A stretch of 64,000 nucleotides of DNA from Embiotoca jacksoni (GCA_022577435.1 JAKOON010000011.1:6851501-6915500), one strand, 5' to 3'; positions 46,340-57,354 are shown, counted from the stretch's first letter. Numbers and translations are program-made. Notes: generated by a model from the sequence alone, not told the origin.

Positions 46340-46500
46340 CATAATACTGCTGTGAGGACAGGATATTAAGACTTCAACTTTGTTGCTAGCAACTTTGGTA
46401 AATGATTGTCAAACTGTCAGTTGGGGGGCACTAGTGAGCAAGATATGGAGTAAGACGCAAATTTCAGAGCTCCTGCAGACCTGACAATATTATCATCAAA
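46340..46500. repeat. Possible degraded teleost repeat next to the L1 element
   Basis: TTGTTGCTAGCAACTTTGGT, CAAACTGTCAGTTGGGGGGC, ACTAGTGAGCAAGATATGGA and AGAGCTCCTGCAGACCTGAC recall a common fish repeat. This is by resemblance only. It lies about 100 bases upstream of the L1 ORF1 remnant. Confidence 0.35.
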
Positions 46501-46593
46501 AAACAGCTACTATTACATAAATACCAGCCTCAAAATTCATCAAGGACAACAACACAAAGAGGCCAAAAGCTGAATTATGCAAGCTGTATCCTT

Positions 46594-47490
46594 TTGAATG
46601 GCAGAAAAGCTAAACAAAAATACAAATATAAATCCGGCAGTAGCTCATCGCGGCATACCACGAGAACCACGAGGCAGAGCCCACCAGGTGATCTGGACCA
46701 ACCCTCCCCCACCCGAAGTGAAAGCTCATTTATGGCCTCTGAAACAATGAAAGCGGACATCTTATCTTCCCTAAGGGGAGAGATTTCCAAAATTATAAGA
46801 GAGGAACTTAAAAGTGCGCTAGCGAAATATTTCAATGTCCCCATGTCCAAAATACAAGCGGTGCGGTCCGAAATTGCTGATAACACAGCCGCCATCCGAA
46901 CAGAAGTTGACCACATGAAAGCCGACATACAAGACATGAAGGGCAGCTTATCAACATGGTCCGCACAACAAGCTACAGTAACCAGCCTTTAAAGACAGGT
47001 GACAACTTTAACAGACCGATGCGAGGACAGGGAGGGGAGAATGAGGCGGTGTAATATCCAAATAGCCAGCATTCAAGAACAACCGGACTCCAGCTCCCCC
47101 AAAACAGTTGCCAAAGTTATCAAAGAAGTCCTGCAGATGGACCGTGACATAAAGATCGACCGATCGCACAGCACACCCGCCACCAGGAAACCACAAGTGA
47201 TCATCGCTAAAGTACACAATGACGGAGACGCTGTAGAGATCCTGAGGAGAGCCCTGGACAGAGCCCCACTGGTCTACAACAGCAACCGGATCGCTATCTT
47301 CCCTGATGTTCCCTGCGCTCACAGACATACGGAAGGCCCTACGAGGAAGGAAAGGAGTCCGCTACGGTCTACTGTATACAGCCAGACTCCAGATTTCACA
47401 CAACAACCAAGACGAGGAGTTTCTGGATCTCAGCAAAGCCATGGAGTATGTTCAGAAGAAAGTTATCCCATCTACTGAGGCTGCTGACTA
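46594..47490 (+). pseudogene. L1 ORF1 (RNA-binding coiled-coil protein), broken
   Basis: The N-terminal part is a Ser/Arg-rich tail (GSSSSRHTTRTTRQ), then a predicted coiled coil (ILSSLRGEISKIIREELKSA and onward to about 46980). A stop TAA at 46990-46992 interrupts it, but the same frame continues with TLTDRCEDREGRMRRCNIQI, the start of the RRM-like domain typical of L1 ORF1 (the D-E-R-RR-NIRI signature). IDRSHSTPATRKPQVIIAKV follows and also fits the RNA-binding core. Near 47310 a +1 shift leads to DIRKALRGRKGVRYGLLYTA and ARLQISHNNQDEEFLD, the C-terminal domain of the family. The protein would form trimers that bind element RNA in the cytoplasm. No ATG in this frame precedes position 46730; the frame opens at TTG 46594, so the true start is unclear. 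Confidence 0.85.
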
Positions 47491-47759
47491 AATGTATCCC
47501 TACCAGCAGTGTTAATCACAGTAAGAAACTGCCCAGTAAGTTTTGCATTTTGACATATTGGCACATCATTATTTCCTACTTTATTTTATATTTAAATATA
47601 TATATATTTTTTTATATTACTCAAATCAACCTGAGACAGGAGAAGGAAAAATGTGCCTCATTGCTAATATTTTATAATATACCCGTCTCCCTTACAAGGC
47701 CACAAACACTTATAGCCTACATTGTGCCTGTTATTTATATTAATATTATTTGTATCATT
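47491..47759. other. ORF1-ORF2 interval of the L1 element, endonuclease N-terminus missing
   Basis: In L1 elements the endonuclease begins soon after ORF1 with a block that includes its catalytic glutamate. Here the interval is AT-rich with TATATATA runs (47597-47610) and no such block can be read in any frame. A deletion with replacement is likely. Confidence 0.5.
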
Positions 47760-48040
47760 CCACTATTTATCTGATGCAGAACATGAGAAGTTGAAAAGTA
47801 TAAAGAATCGAGAAAGAAGGGAGTGTCCATACTTATACACAGACAAATTAATTTCACATAAACACTGGTACATAAAGACAGAGGGGAGATATAATTTAGT
47901 TAATGGATTACTTGATGGCATAGAAGTGTCCCTCAAATGTCTATGCACCTAACGAAGACCAGCTGGGCTTTATCAGGACATTGTTCAATAAGATTGTTCA
48001 AGATTTACAGCAATGTGAATTTTCATGGAGAGACACTCTT
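47760..48040 (+). pseudogene. L1 ORF2 endonuclease, central part, frameshifted
   Basis: The frame at 47764-47938 reads YLSDAEHEKLKS (the THLTxxEHEKLK block of L1 endonucleases), then GRYNLVNGLLDGIEVSL (the GRY-LVxG-IDG block). A frame change near 47935 gives NVYAPNEDQLGFIRTLF, the canonical NxYAPN block with its catalytic-site asparagine. After CEFSW the similarity stops. The N-terminal third, with the catalytic Glu, and the C-terminal SDH region are absent. In the family this domain nicks the DNA target to prime reverse transcription. Confidence 0.82.
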
Positions 48041-48079
48041 AATGGCCGCCAGGCCAGGGGCACGCATCGACAAAAAATA

Positions 48080-48440
48080 ATTATTGAAACAACTTTTAAT
48101 CCCTAACATGTGAACTGTGCAGAGAAAAAACTTCAAGTAGATCCGACAAAATCTCTAGGAGGAGTTTGTTAAAGTACAACATGTGCGAATGACCAAAAAT
48201 GGCGACGAAATTCAAAATGGCGGACTTCCTGTTGAGTTGACGTAATGGTGCAATGTAACTTTTTTGTATGTCAAGGTGTGATACACGTGTCCACCGGATT
48301 TCGTGAATGTAGCTAAATTTTGCCACCAGGGCAACTCTTTAGGGGGCGCTGGCGAGCCATTTGGCCACGCCCACTCGCGACTCCACTAGAATATGACATT
48401 TTTCGCTGGGCTTTCGCACCTTTGGTGCTCGGGCCCTAAT
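48080..48440 (+). mobile_element. Teleost repeat nested in the L1 element
   Basis: Contains AAAATGGCGACGAAATTCAA, AATGGCGGACTTCCTGTTGA, GATACACGTGTCCACCGGAT, AGGGGGCGCTGGCGAGCCAT, GGCCACGCCCACTCGCGACT and TTTGGTGCTCGGGCCCTAAT, a series I recognise as a very abundant fish interspersed repeat. Its GC content and style differ sharply from the surrounding AT-rich L1 sequence. L1 coding resumes right after CCCTAATAA with KDLDDKHKQS. About 130 codons of L1 are missing between the flanks, so a deletion accompanied or followed the insertion. The left edge is approximate. Confidence 0.75.
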
Positions 48441-49600
48441 AAAAGATTTAGACGATAAACATAAACAATCGGTGTCAGCCAGTCTCCTAAACTACCTAAA
48501 TGCAGCCCTTTAGAAATCAACAGCCTACTATCAGATAAAACTGAGGTTTGAAATTTAAGATTCACAAACCGAAGAGACTATGAACACGGTAACAAGGCAA
48601 GCAGATTATTAGCATTTAGATTAAGAAAACAGCAATCGTCTAATATAGTACAGAAAATAGAATCAAAAGAAACTTTTGTTACAAAACCAGATAAAATAGT
48701 AGAATCCTTTGCAGAGTTTTACAAATCCTTCTACAAAAATACGGATACCTGCTCTGATGATGCAAAACATACACAGTTCCTAAATTCTATAAAAATTAAC
48801 TGAACTGACAGAATCAGCAGCTAAGGAATTAGATGAGACCATTGAGAAATGGGAGATCAAGCAGTTGATCTCAATGCTCAAAAATAGTAAAAGCCCAGGC
48901 CCAGATGGATATATTAATGAATTTTATAAAACCTTTAATGATATGTTATCACCACTGTTGCTAAAAGCACCACCACCATGCATTAAAATCTAAAACTCTG
49001 GCACCATCTTGGACAAATATAGTGGTAATTCATAGAGAAGGTAAAGACCCCACAGAGTGCCAGTCCTATAGACCAAAATCACTGCTGAATGAGGATCTTC
49101 GCATTCTAACAGCAATCTCAGCTAGAAGAGTCAATCATATAATCACTGAAATTATCCATCCTGATCAGACGGGATTCATCACTGGAAGATAGTATGGCGA
49201 TAACTTACGATTCTTATTAAACATAATATCCCATCAAAAAGAAGATAAATCAGAAGCAATGATTATGTCCCTAGATGCTCAAAAGGCATTGGACCGGGTA
49301 TCATGGCAATATTTATTCCAAACACTAAAACGGTTAAAATTTGGCCCTAACTTTTAAAATTGGATACAAACCTTATATTCATCACCACAGGCAGCTGTTA
49401 AAGCTAATGGTTATAGATCACAAAGATTCACATTGCAAAGTGGCTGGAGACAAGGCTGCTCTGTATCACCCCTGCTGTTCACAATTAGTATCGAACCCTT
49501 GGCCCAGCTCATCAGAGATGATAACAAAATAAAAGGAACTGTAATACATAAAGAAGAGCATAAAATATATCTAAATATGCCAATTATAGTAAAATAATTC
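48440..49600 (+). pseudogene. L1 ORF2 linker and reverse transcriptase, N-terminal part
   Basis: Successive blocks in changing frames: KDLDDKHKQSVSASLLNYL; YEHGNKASRLLAFRLRKQQS; FAEFYKSFYKN; WEIKQLISMLKNSKSPGPDG with YINEFYKTF (RT block 0/1); REGKDPTECQSYRPKSLLNE (block 2); HPDQTGFITGR (block 2a); MSLDAQKALDRVSW (block A, keeping its catalytic Asp); and GWRQGCSVSPLLFTISIEPLA (block B). The match ends at HKIYL, exactly where relatives continue with the FADD/YADD catalytic box. Several in-frame stops and at least four frame changes are present. In the family this enzyme copies element RNA into DNA at the nicked target. Confidence 0.9.
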
Positions 49601-49624
49601 AGTGCATTAGTAATGACGATGGTC
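49601..49624. other. Deletion junction removing the RT catalytic box
   Basis: Upstream matches end at HKIYL and downstream matches begin at PLSLLSRVE. Elements of this clade have roughly 120 residues between these blocks, including the YxDD box with two catalytic aspartates. All of that is lost here. No duplicated bases obvious enough to name a mechanism were seen. Confidence 0.7.
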
Positions 49625-49950
49625 TACGCTCCCTCTCTCCCTGCTCAGTCGTGTTGAAAGTATTTGCATGAATGTTCTGCCCAGACTTCTCTACTTATTT
49701 CAAATGCTACCTATAGAAATTCCAAAATACATTTTTGATAACCTGGATAACATAATTTCAAAATTTATTTGGCAAAAATTGCATCCTAGAATTAGATTTA
49801 AAACCTTACAGCTATCTAAGCCAAATGGAGGCCTTAAACTTCCAAACTTAAAATATTACTTCTGGGCTGCACAAATGAAACCTTTAACAGTGTGGATTCA
49901 GAATAGCACATCCACTCGTTGGCTTAATATTGAGAAAAACGTATGACCAG
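49625..49950 (+). pseudogene. L1 ORF2, post-RT conserved region
   Basis: Starting near 49628 the reading PLSLLSRVESICMNVLPRLL continues as LYLFQMLPIEIPKYIFDNLD, then FIWQKLHPRIRFKTLQLSK and GGLKLPNLKYYFWAAQMK, the well-kept block after the reverse transcriptase of L1 elements (R-LYLFQ-LP; FIW; GG-LP). The frame is clean for about 92 codons to 49946, then decays. The region is thought to help hold RNA and target DNA. Confidence 0.88.
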
Positions 49951-50900
49951 AGCCCTTACAAATGTTGCCTTTTTTAGATGCACCTATAAAAGAACTGGCA
50001 GACTGGACTTAGATCACTCTTAAAATCTGGAACAAAAGCTTTTGGGCTTCCGAAGTTAATTTCATCATGAACAAAAATTAGATCTATGAAGACCTTCACA
50101 CCTAACAATCTAGCTACTGGCTTTAGAAAACGGTCAGATATTGGACTGGTTTATCTGCACCAGCTATTTAATGAGGACAAACTCAAGACAATCGAGCAGC
50201 TGAAAAAAGATTTTGATCTCCCCAAAACAGATTTCTTCAGATAGCTACAAATGAAAACGTTCCTAACAACACACAAAGAGTGGGGAAAGCTTGTGAAATG
50301 TACTCCTTTAGAAAGGATTTTAATGGAAATACAGATGGGGAATGAAGATAAGAAAACAATAAGTAAATTATATAACATATTTCTATTGATGAATGTGCAT
50401 AATTCCCTACAGATAAAGCGGAGATGGGAAGCGGAAATGAACAAGGTCATACCACAGAATACCTGGGAGGAGATGTGCACAGAGGCACACCTAGTTACAA
50501 ATTGAAACACCTGGAGGGTAATTTAAATAGAAAATAATCACCAGACTCTTCAGAACACCAGAAATGAACACATTCCAACTTGTGTTGGTGGAACTATGGA
50601 ACACGTGCTTCCAATCACACATATATTCTGGCTATGCCCTAAGTTAAATGTATACTGGAGAGAAGTCTTTGATGCCCTCAAAGAGATATTCCAACAGGTC
50701 ATCCCACAAGACCCCCACAATAGCACTATTGGGAGCGATACCTGAGGGCCAAAAAATACCTTCGAAGCATACTACTCACAGCAGCATTGAAGTGTATAAC
50801 CATCAAATGGTTAAAACTGGATCCCCCCCACATACAATATGTAACAACACATCCTCTTCAGAACATAGAGATTGAGGTCAGTCGGAAGTTACAATAATTT
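49951..50900 (+). pseudogene. L1 ORF2, C-terminal remnant
   Basis: Pieces can be read: KTFLTTHKEWGKLVKCTPLE, KKTISKLYNIFLL, LQIKRRWEAEMNKVIPQNTW and WEEMCTEAHLVTN. After a break comes a FWLCPKLNVYWREVFDAL block that fits the Cys-containing tail (W-CP---YW--V) of the clade. Stops and shifts are frequent. The 3' end near 50900 is approximate, since no poly-A tail or repeat tail was found. Confidence 0.78.
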
Positions 50901-51059
50901 ACGACGCAGCACACTTCAGATCTACAGATAAACTCAAAAAACGTCATAAAACTCACCAGGTTGAATAAAAAACATAAACTGCTCTTTCGGCTAGGGCTTG
51001 CCTCGGTCTCATGCTGTAAACCGGCTGACCTCTGACGTCAGCCCCACAAGCTGAAACTA
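50901..51059. other. Sequence after the L1 element
   Basis: May include the 3' UTR of the element. No tail or target duplication was identified. Confidence 0.3.
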
Positions 51060-51270
51060 TCCAGACCTACACGTTGCATATGTAATGTTATTTAAAAATA
51101 CTTATTTTAACCCAAACCATGATCTTCTCCTAATTCTAACTACGTTGTATTTGGTGCATAAACCTAAAGCAACTTATTGTTCACACCTAGGTGAGTAATG
51201 TAACACTGATGCGTTGTCCTCTGGTAGAGTAACGGATGTATCACTCACCTTGCTGTGACACCAAGTTGTA
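51060..51270 (-). repeat. Dispersed repeat family R4, member 3, inverted
   Basis: The minus strand reads TGCACCAAATACAACGTAGT, then TAGGAGAAGATCATGGTTTGG and GTTAAAATAAGTATTT, in the order of the copy at 57355 (GGCACCAAAACTACTTTGTC, GAAAAGATTACGGTTTGGGT, TAAAATAAGCAC). Only the central part is kept. Confidence 0.55.
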
Positions 51271-54200
51271 AATGGCACTGAACATATGGATCCATAAACA
51301 GGCAATTTTATCTCCTCTAAAACTAGGTATGTACCATCTTCCACCACTTCAAACGAGGCTGAAACGAGGACGACAAAAGGTACAGAAAATTGTTAATATG
51401 CCAAAAAGAGGAAATGAACTCGGATTGAGTGTAATTTCTCTGTCTCAACACTCTACATGGGTGCGACATGTTTGCCATGACTTTACACTATGTCAGTAAC
51501 ATCGGAGGAAATTACACATTAAATAATTGGCATTTAAATGAATGAATTTCAATGAGCTGATGATAACATTCAAAGAAGTTTCTTTGGTGGTTCAAAAAGT
51601 AACACCATTAACTCAAAATAAATTGGCTTTCTGTGAGTGACGTGTATTTCTACATAAATATTAAGGTATTTTATCAGTTTGCACTCCGTCAGTGTTTTTA
51701 GCATTTTTAAATTCATTCACATCTTGAAAAGCACCCGTAATTAAAAAGCTCGGCCCAAGTGCTTGGAAAGACAGAACTGCATTTAGATAAAGTGAACTCT
51801 AAGATAGTAAATGTTGATGCCGTTCATCATGCGGCAAAGCTTTTAAGCCCGTTAATGGCCACATATGATGGACTGACAGTCGACCTGTAGATTCACCTTT
51901 AGCTCGCTGCTGTAATCAGAATGTATCTGTGCAGACACAATCCACCCACAGAGTGAATGGATAAGATTTGGAAGAGTAGCTTCTTAATCTCAGCCTGTTA
52001 GAGTGGAAGCTGGAAAAGAGAATTTGTTGCTGCTTATAAAGCCTTCCAGTATGAATGTTATTAAGCAGGTCATCTACCTTGTTTTTTTTGTCATGTAAAA
52101 ATCCACCCATTAAGTCCAGGGCATAGCAGGTACCCTTGGCAGTATGTTAAATGTCTGCTTATTATTAAGAAATAAAAAGAGACCTCTATTAATATGCTGA
52201 AGGCAAACCAACCTTCAGATATTCCCTACTATTTGCATTCATGCATGCGACAGCCACGTGTGCTGGGCTGTTTACTGGTCAATGAGTCGTCATTTGAGAG
52301 ACAATAGTCTGGATTTACTAACCTTAAAACGGCACACAAAGGTCAGTTATACATGGACATTTCTTCCCTTCTACTGACAGGGTAAAAATAATTAAAGGTG
52401 CCGTGAAAGGAAGGCTGCAGAGGAGACGTTTTATTTATTTGTGATCTACTGACATTTCAATGACAGCAGTCTGACAGTGCAATATCCCTGGTATGTGAAG
52501 TTTAACAGGGACAAAAAAAGATGCGTGTAAGTAGAAAGAAAGCAACGGTGGGCCATGGTATAGAGAGCACCAACATTATAGAAGCTCAGCGATAGTGCCG
52601 TTCAAAGTTTTTAAGAGTTGCGTACTTAAACTTTTGTTTTTGCCTGAGAAATAATTAGGCAATTAGGATACACATAATGAGGGCAGGTTTTGGGATTGAG
52701 CTTGTACTGCAGTGCAGTTGGAATAATGTTCATCGTTTTCATAAAGTCCTTTGGTTGTGGAGCTTAAAAGCGTAGAACTGCTGTAGTGTTCGACATAATT
52801 ATCACACAAAACAAAGGATACCAACAAAGTAATTAAAAGGGCAGCGCTGCCTACTGGAGTCCCATAATAAGCATCCATCTCCATTTGCTGCGATTAGAGC
52901 CACAGTGTAGGAAAGGTTTTCACCTCGTCATCACTGAAGCAACTTTGTTCAGGTCACATAAGCAGTTTAATTATCTTGCGAGGTAATTTAATACTGCTTT
53001 TCCAGAGTGATGACTTGCCAATAAACCTTTGCATCTATGTTGTGAACCTGGTCATTCTGAAACACAATGATCACTTACTAAATCCTCCCTTCATGAAGAT
53101 TATAATGTTCAGTTGTTAATGCATTCTGAATGAGAGAGGTGTTGATTGATTTAAATGGTGATGTAATTTCTCGTGCAGTTTAACTGCACTGTTATATCAA
53201 AAGATGCTCCTAATATTTTTTCAACCCAGTTTATTTAAATGGAGAGGTACAAAATATTAGAATCGCCTAACAGTATAACCCAGTATATTTAAAAAAAAAT
53301 ATGTTGATCTCATCTTCAGAAAACAGTTGCAACTACAGATCTTTTTTAGTATGATGTTTAAAAAATATAATCAGCTCCCTCTGCTTTATATTGAGGGCCT
53401 TCTCATTTGCTACCTGCCGGTTTGTTGAGGTTGTGGTTGTGCTATGCATCTTCACTTATTTCCATTGTTGCAGAAAAAAGGTGAATATTTGTAACCTCTT
53501 CTTTTGCCAAACATAAAATCAACAGTTTAGCTGTTTGGGATGAGTAGAGGCACTCAAAGATGCTATTAGCTGGCTCTCTGGTTGCCAAATTCTTAGATCT
53601 CCCACTCATGTTGCAATGGCCTAACATGGGTGACGCTGCCAAATTAGCAACCGAGGTGTGTGACCGGACCAGACTGTGCCTGGCAATTCTGGCAGTGAAA
53701 CCAAGCTGAACTTTTTTTGTTGTTCGTCCGTCTGAACACCACAGAGAGGTGACATTCCCCATTAATCAAATTTTACACAATGTAGTCACAAAGTGTAATG
53801 GAGAAAAAAAGAATCAGAAGAGGAAAACCATATTTACATGCAGAGAGGATTACAAATAAATTACTACCATTCACAGTGAGCTGCTGAAAAGCCATCGGGC
53901 ATCCTTGTGTTATTGCTTAATCATCATGTTTTTCCTTCTGGCAAAAGATAAACTTTTAGATTTACAGTTCACTGACTTACAATATATCAGTCCTCTTTCA
54001 TCTGACATTCAAGGTATTTAAATATAGCAAAGGAGAGTTTACACCGTATCAATGTCCTTGTGGAAGGTGTGGTGGTAATGAGGTATGTACCTGATGGGAT
54101 TGTCTGTCATCCTGGGATAAATTTGCAACGGGGGTCACCGATTTTAAATGCACTCACTCTATTCTCTTTAACGTGCTTTGACTCGAAGTGGACACATCAT

Positions 54201-54734
54201 GAATACTGTCAATTGTAATAAGTTGTGTCTCCCTGTCTAAATGTATCATGGCAGAACTGTAGAGTGGCGGAGACAGTGGCATTTTGATGTTTTTTTAGGT
54301 ATTTTTTTAAACGGAAGAATATGCATAAGTTGATGAACATAAATTATATGTTAATTGCCTGACCACTCTTCAATTTGAGACCAACACTGCCATGGGTTCT
54401 AGATGGTACATTTGCTCTTGAAACAACATGGATGCTGGACGAGAAAATGACAACTGCATCGGTGTGAAACCAGCAAAGACACTTGCGCTGGGTGTAAGAA
54501 AAAGCCCATATTATTATTTTTTTAAACAAGTGTGACACTGGTAGCAATGAAAAACTGTCCTTATACCAAGAATGAGAGTGTGTAACTGTTAAACAGGACA
54601 ATAATTGATAAAACATGTCATTTGTAAAGTGTACTCCGAGGCTGAATGTAACATTACAGTAAGTGAATGAGAACAGCAAAGTTAGACTCAGCATAACTGG
54701 CAAACAAGATTAAATGGGATGACATGCAGATGAT
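51271..54734. other. Noncoding stretch with candidate conserved segments
   Basis: No repeat or gene was recognised over 3.4 kb. The sections at 51810-52300 and 52980-53180 are varied and repeat-free, with motifs such as CCCGTTAATGGCC, CTATTTGCATTCATGCATG and CAATTAGGATACACATAATG. They could be regulatory, on texture alone. Confidence 0.25.
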
Positions 54735-54980
54735 GGTGGCACGGCTGTGCAGTGGTTAGCATTGTCGCCTCACAGCAAAAAGGTTCTGGGTTCGAATCTT
54801 TGGGCCTTTCTGTGCAGAGTTTGCATGTTCAAATTGCCTGCATGGGTTCTCTCCGGGTACTCCGGCTTCCTCCCACCATCCAAAAACATGCACCTCAGGT
54901 TAATTGGTGGTTCTACAAATTGCCCTTAGGTGTGAATGAGAGCATGAATGGTCTTTGTTTCCGTCTGTCTCTACTTGGCA
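54735..54980 (+). mobile_element. tRNA-derived SINE, 5' part
   Basis: Starts GGTGGCACGGCTGTGCAGTG with an A-box-like GTGGTTAGC and, 45 bases on, a good B box GGTTCGAATCT (54789-54799), the internal RNA polymerase III promoter of a tRNA-derived SINE. The body (GTTTGCATGTTC, TGGGTTCTCTCCGGGTACTC, CGGCTTCCTCCCAC, CCAAAAACATGCA, GTTAATTGGT, GTGTGAATG) is that of one of the most abundant teleost SINE-like repeats. The tail (TATCCTGAAG and ATCC-type end) is missing; a tail of the same type is at 37595. Not a functional tRNA gene: the cloverleaf arms do not pair. Confidence 0.82.
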
Positions 54981-56079
54981 TATTGGCAACACTGGAAGCT
55001 TTGCGTGATCATTCTTGCTTTTAACTGATTGACTACAACTAAGAACAGCAAGCCACCTCTAAATCAGTCTCCCTTCACAGATGCGGCTCAATGTAAAGGT
55101 TCTTATAATGCCACGGACATCTCCCCATGCTTCCTGTTCCCCCACTTGCTGGAAATCATTTCTGCAATTGCAATAACCTATACTCCTCTTTTTTAATTTC
55201 TTCAAGTGCACCCACCGGACTCCCTCTTGCTCATGGCAAGTCTCTCGCTGATCATTCCACCCAGCCCAGAGCTTGAAAACCATCTAAATCAAGCGTGCTA
55301 TATCAATACGGTTGTGTAAATCGGGGCAAAGGCAGCACTCTCATCAGTCACAGGCTTTACCCTTACAGGGTCAGTGCAACCTCAGAGATTAAAAAGCCAA
55401 TACTTTAACCAAGGTATTTTACTGGTCTCAAATGATTTCCGGTAGTTACATTATTGAGCAAACGATTTCACTTAGCAGTATGTTCTTCAGGGGAATTCAA
55501 TGGATTTTTCTCCTTTCTTGTTTAGTAGGAAAGGATTTTTTTATGTCATTAACTAAGATCACAATTCAAATTTAAAAAAAAACTAATAATCTTTGGGAAC
55601 ATTTACAGATAATTTTGCATTTAAATCAAATTTGTCTTTACTATTTTAAGTATATATATCAAGGCTGTTTCTGTGCGGCACACTAACACTCCAATTTTCA
55701 CATCTCTGTCTGAGATGAACTTCTTGTCTTTGAGGTCAGATTAATTTTATTTTTTCTTTCTTTTTTTTTTAAGTACAGCGATCTTGGTTCATTATATCTA
55801 AATGCAGAGATTTTTTTCAGTCCAATTAGCTCTGTTGAACATTTTTCTATAATGAAGAATGTCCTTGCCATTCTGTGAATCATAGCTTCAAGATTGAATC
55901 GTTCTAATCACATAAAAAAGGCTCTTTGTCCAGTTTGGAATATTAAATTCACTCCAATGATACTCTATGTGTGCTGATGTTTCCAGCAGTGTAAACAACT
56001 GAATAAATGAAGTCATAATGCTGATACAGATTAAGTGTTTTTTTGTGTGTTTGTGTTGTCAGTGTCACAATTTCCTCAT
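54981..56079. other. Noncoding stretch, no recognised element
   Basis: Nothing identified. A mixed-composition repeat-free section lies at 55060-55390. Confidence 0.3.
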
Positions 56080-56480
56080 TTGCTTACCTTCCATTTACTT
56101 TTCATTAAAGAAGCATCAGGCCTGTGATTGGAACTCCATTTAGCAAAACAAGGCTCCTCTCAGGGGGAAGGAAATGGCATTAAGAAGGAAGTGTGCAAAA
56201 CGCCTTTTAATGGTTTGTAATAAGGCTGGGAAGCCAGAAGCCTTGCAACATCTATTTCTGCCTAAACCCGTCTGCCCCCTGATCCATGACCAATCTGATC
56301 AGCGTGGCTTGCAGAAGAAATAATATGCAAAATGTAATAACCTGTTTAGGCGGCTCTTTGGTTCTCACAGTGGAAACATAGCAGCGCCTCCCAAAATGGC
56401 AGGGAAGGAGCAAACAGATAGAGCTTTAGATCTATTTAGCAGTGCCTTCGAGTCCTGAGGGGGATTTTATCTTGTATGAC
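56080..56480. other. Candidate conserved noncoding element
   Basis: A GC-balanced repeat-free section with TCATTAAAGAAGCATCAGGC, CGCCTTTTAATGGTTTGTAA, GATCAGCGTGGCTTGCAG and AATATGCAAAATGTAATAAC (octamer-like). This is the most gene-desert-enhancer-like stretch of the window to my eye, but no frame is open through it and nothing was aligned. Confidence 0.25.
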
Positions 56481-56850
56481 TCATAACAATGTGTATGAAA
56501 GGCTACAAGTCCTCTTAGCTTCTTTTTTTTTTTTTTAGTTTTTCTATCTTTACTCAGCATTTGTGTTCTGTCAACTCATTCTGCTGTGTTTAACATCAAC
56601 TCATGCTCAGTGGTTGTCCCCTCTGTCTGTGGCCCAGTTTCTTCATTTCTCTCTTCCTCCACATAGAGAGAAAGAAAGGGTGAGGAAGTAGCGTATAAAA
56701 GAAAACACTCAATTTGCAAAGGTGCATATTTCTAAGCACATCATTTGTCAGGGAAATAATTCTTGCATTTTAAAGCCCATTCTGAAGCCACCTTCAAAGA
56801 CTTGACTCTTTTTTGTTGTTTCTTATTGTTCTGATATTTTAAGGCATGTA

Positions 56851-56905
56851 AAACATGATGTGAAGTGGCATATTTGGCAGAAACATGCCACTTCACATCA
56901 TGTTT
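56851..56905. other. Perfect hairpin, 21-bp stem and 13-base loop
   Basis: The left arm at 56851-56871 (AAACATGATGTGAAGTGGCA plus T) is exactly complementary to the right arm at 56885-56905. The loop at 56872-56884 is ATTTGGCAGAAAC. Pairing stops cleanly at both ends. The size fits a small-RNA precursor stem, but known animal microRNA precursors have longer stems with bulges. A short inverted duplication made by template switching is at least as likely. Both strands are equally able to fold. Confidence 0.9.
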
Positions 56906-57354
56906 GTACTAAAATGATAGAAAACAAAGCATGACAGGTTTTGGCATGACATTGTACGAGTAGGGTGAAATACACAGAATGCGACTAAACACAATGTTTT
57001 GAGCTTGAAGTAGGGTTATCAAGGTTTCATTAGCTAATGGAGAGCATGTAAACTTCTATTACAAACCTGTACAGTATGCAGGGAATTATCACCGGTGTGA
57101 TCCAAAATGCTATATGATTGTAATGTGCTATAATTCCCCCAAAGGTTTTTCAAATTTGGGTAACGGAGGTCTGTCGGGGGGAATTCTGCTTTCTGTGTGC
57201 TGTGTTTTAAAGTGTTTCCTGTCTCTATGAGCTGCTGCTTGCTTTTATCTAACTACTACCACTACCACTTTTATCTAACAAGCTTCCGACTTACAGGACT
57301 GCCATATATATGGCCTAATGCATCAATATCCCTACTAATGAGTAGCTCATACAT
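56906..57354. other. Noncoding stretch, no recognised element
   Basis: Nothing identified beyond a small CTACCACTACCA repeat near 57250. Confidence 0.3.

Larger units (their letters stand above)
46594..50900 (+). mobile_element. L1-clade LINE, full-span but defective
   Basis: A retrotransposon remnant carrying, in order, an ORF1 (46594-47490), part of an apurinic-type endonuclease (47760-48040), a foreign repeat (about 48080-48440) and reverse transcriptase blocks (48440-49590). After a large internal deletion come the conserved C-terminal region (49625-49950) and further decayed ORF2 end (to about 50900). The order and protein motifs are those of fish L1 elements. In the family, ORF1 protein coats the RNA and ORF2 nicks and copies it into DNA. 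Many stops and shifts, and the deletion of the catalytic YxDD box, make this copy inactive. No target duplication or poly-A tail could be fixed, so the outer ends are approximate. Confidence 0.9.

Noticed and set aside
54735..54810. Functional tRNA gene
   Set aside because: The B box is good, but the acceptor and anticodon arms do not pair and SINE body sequence follows directly.
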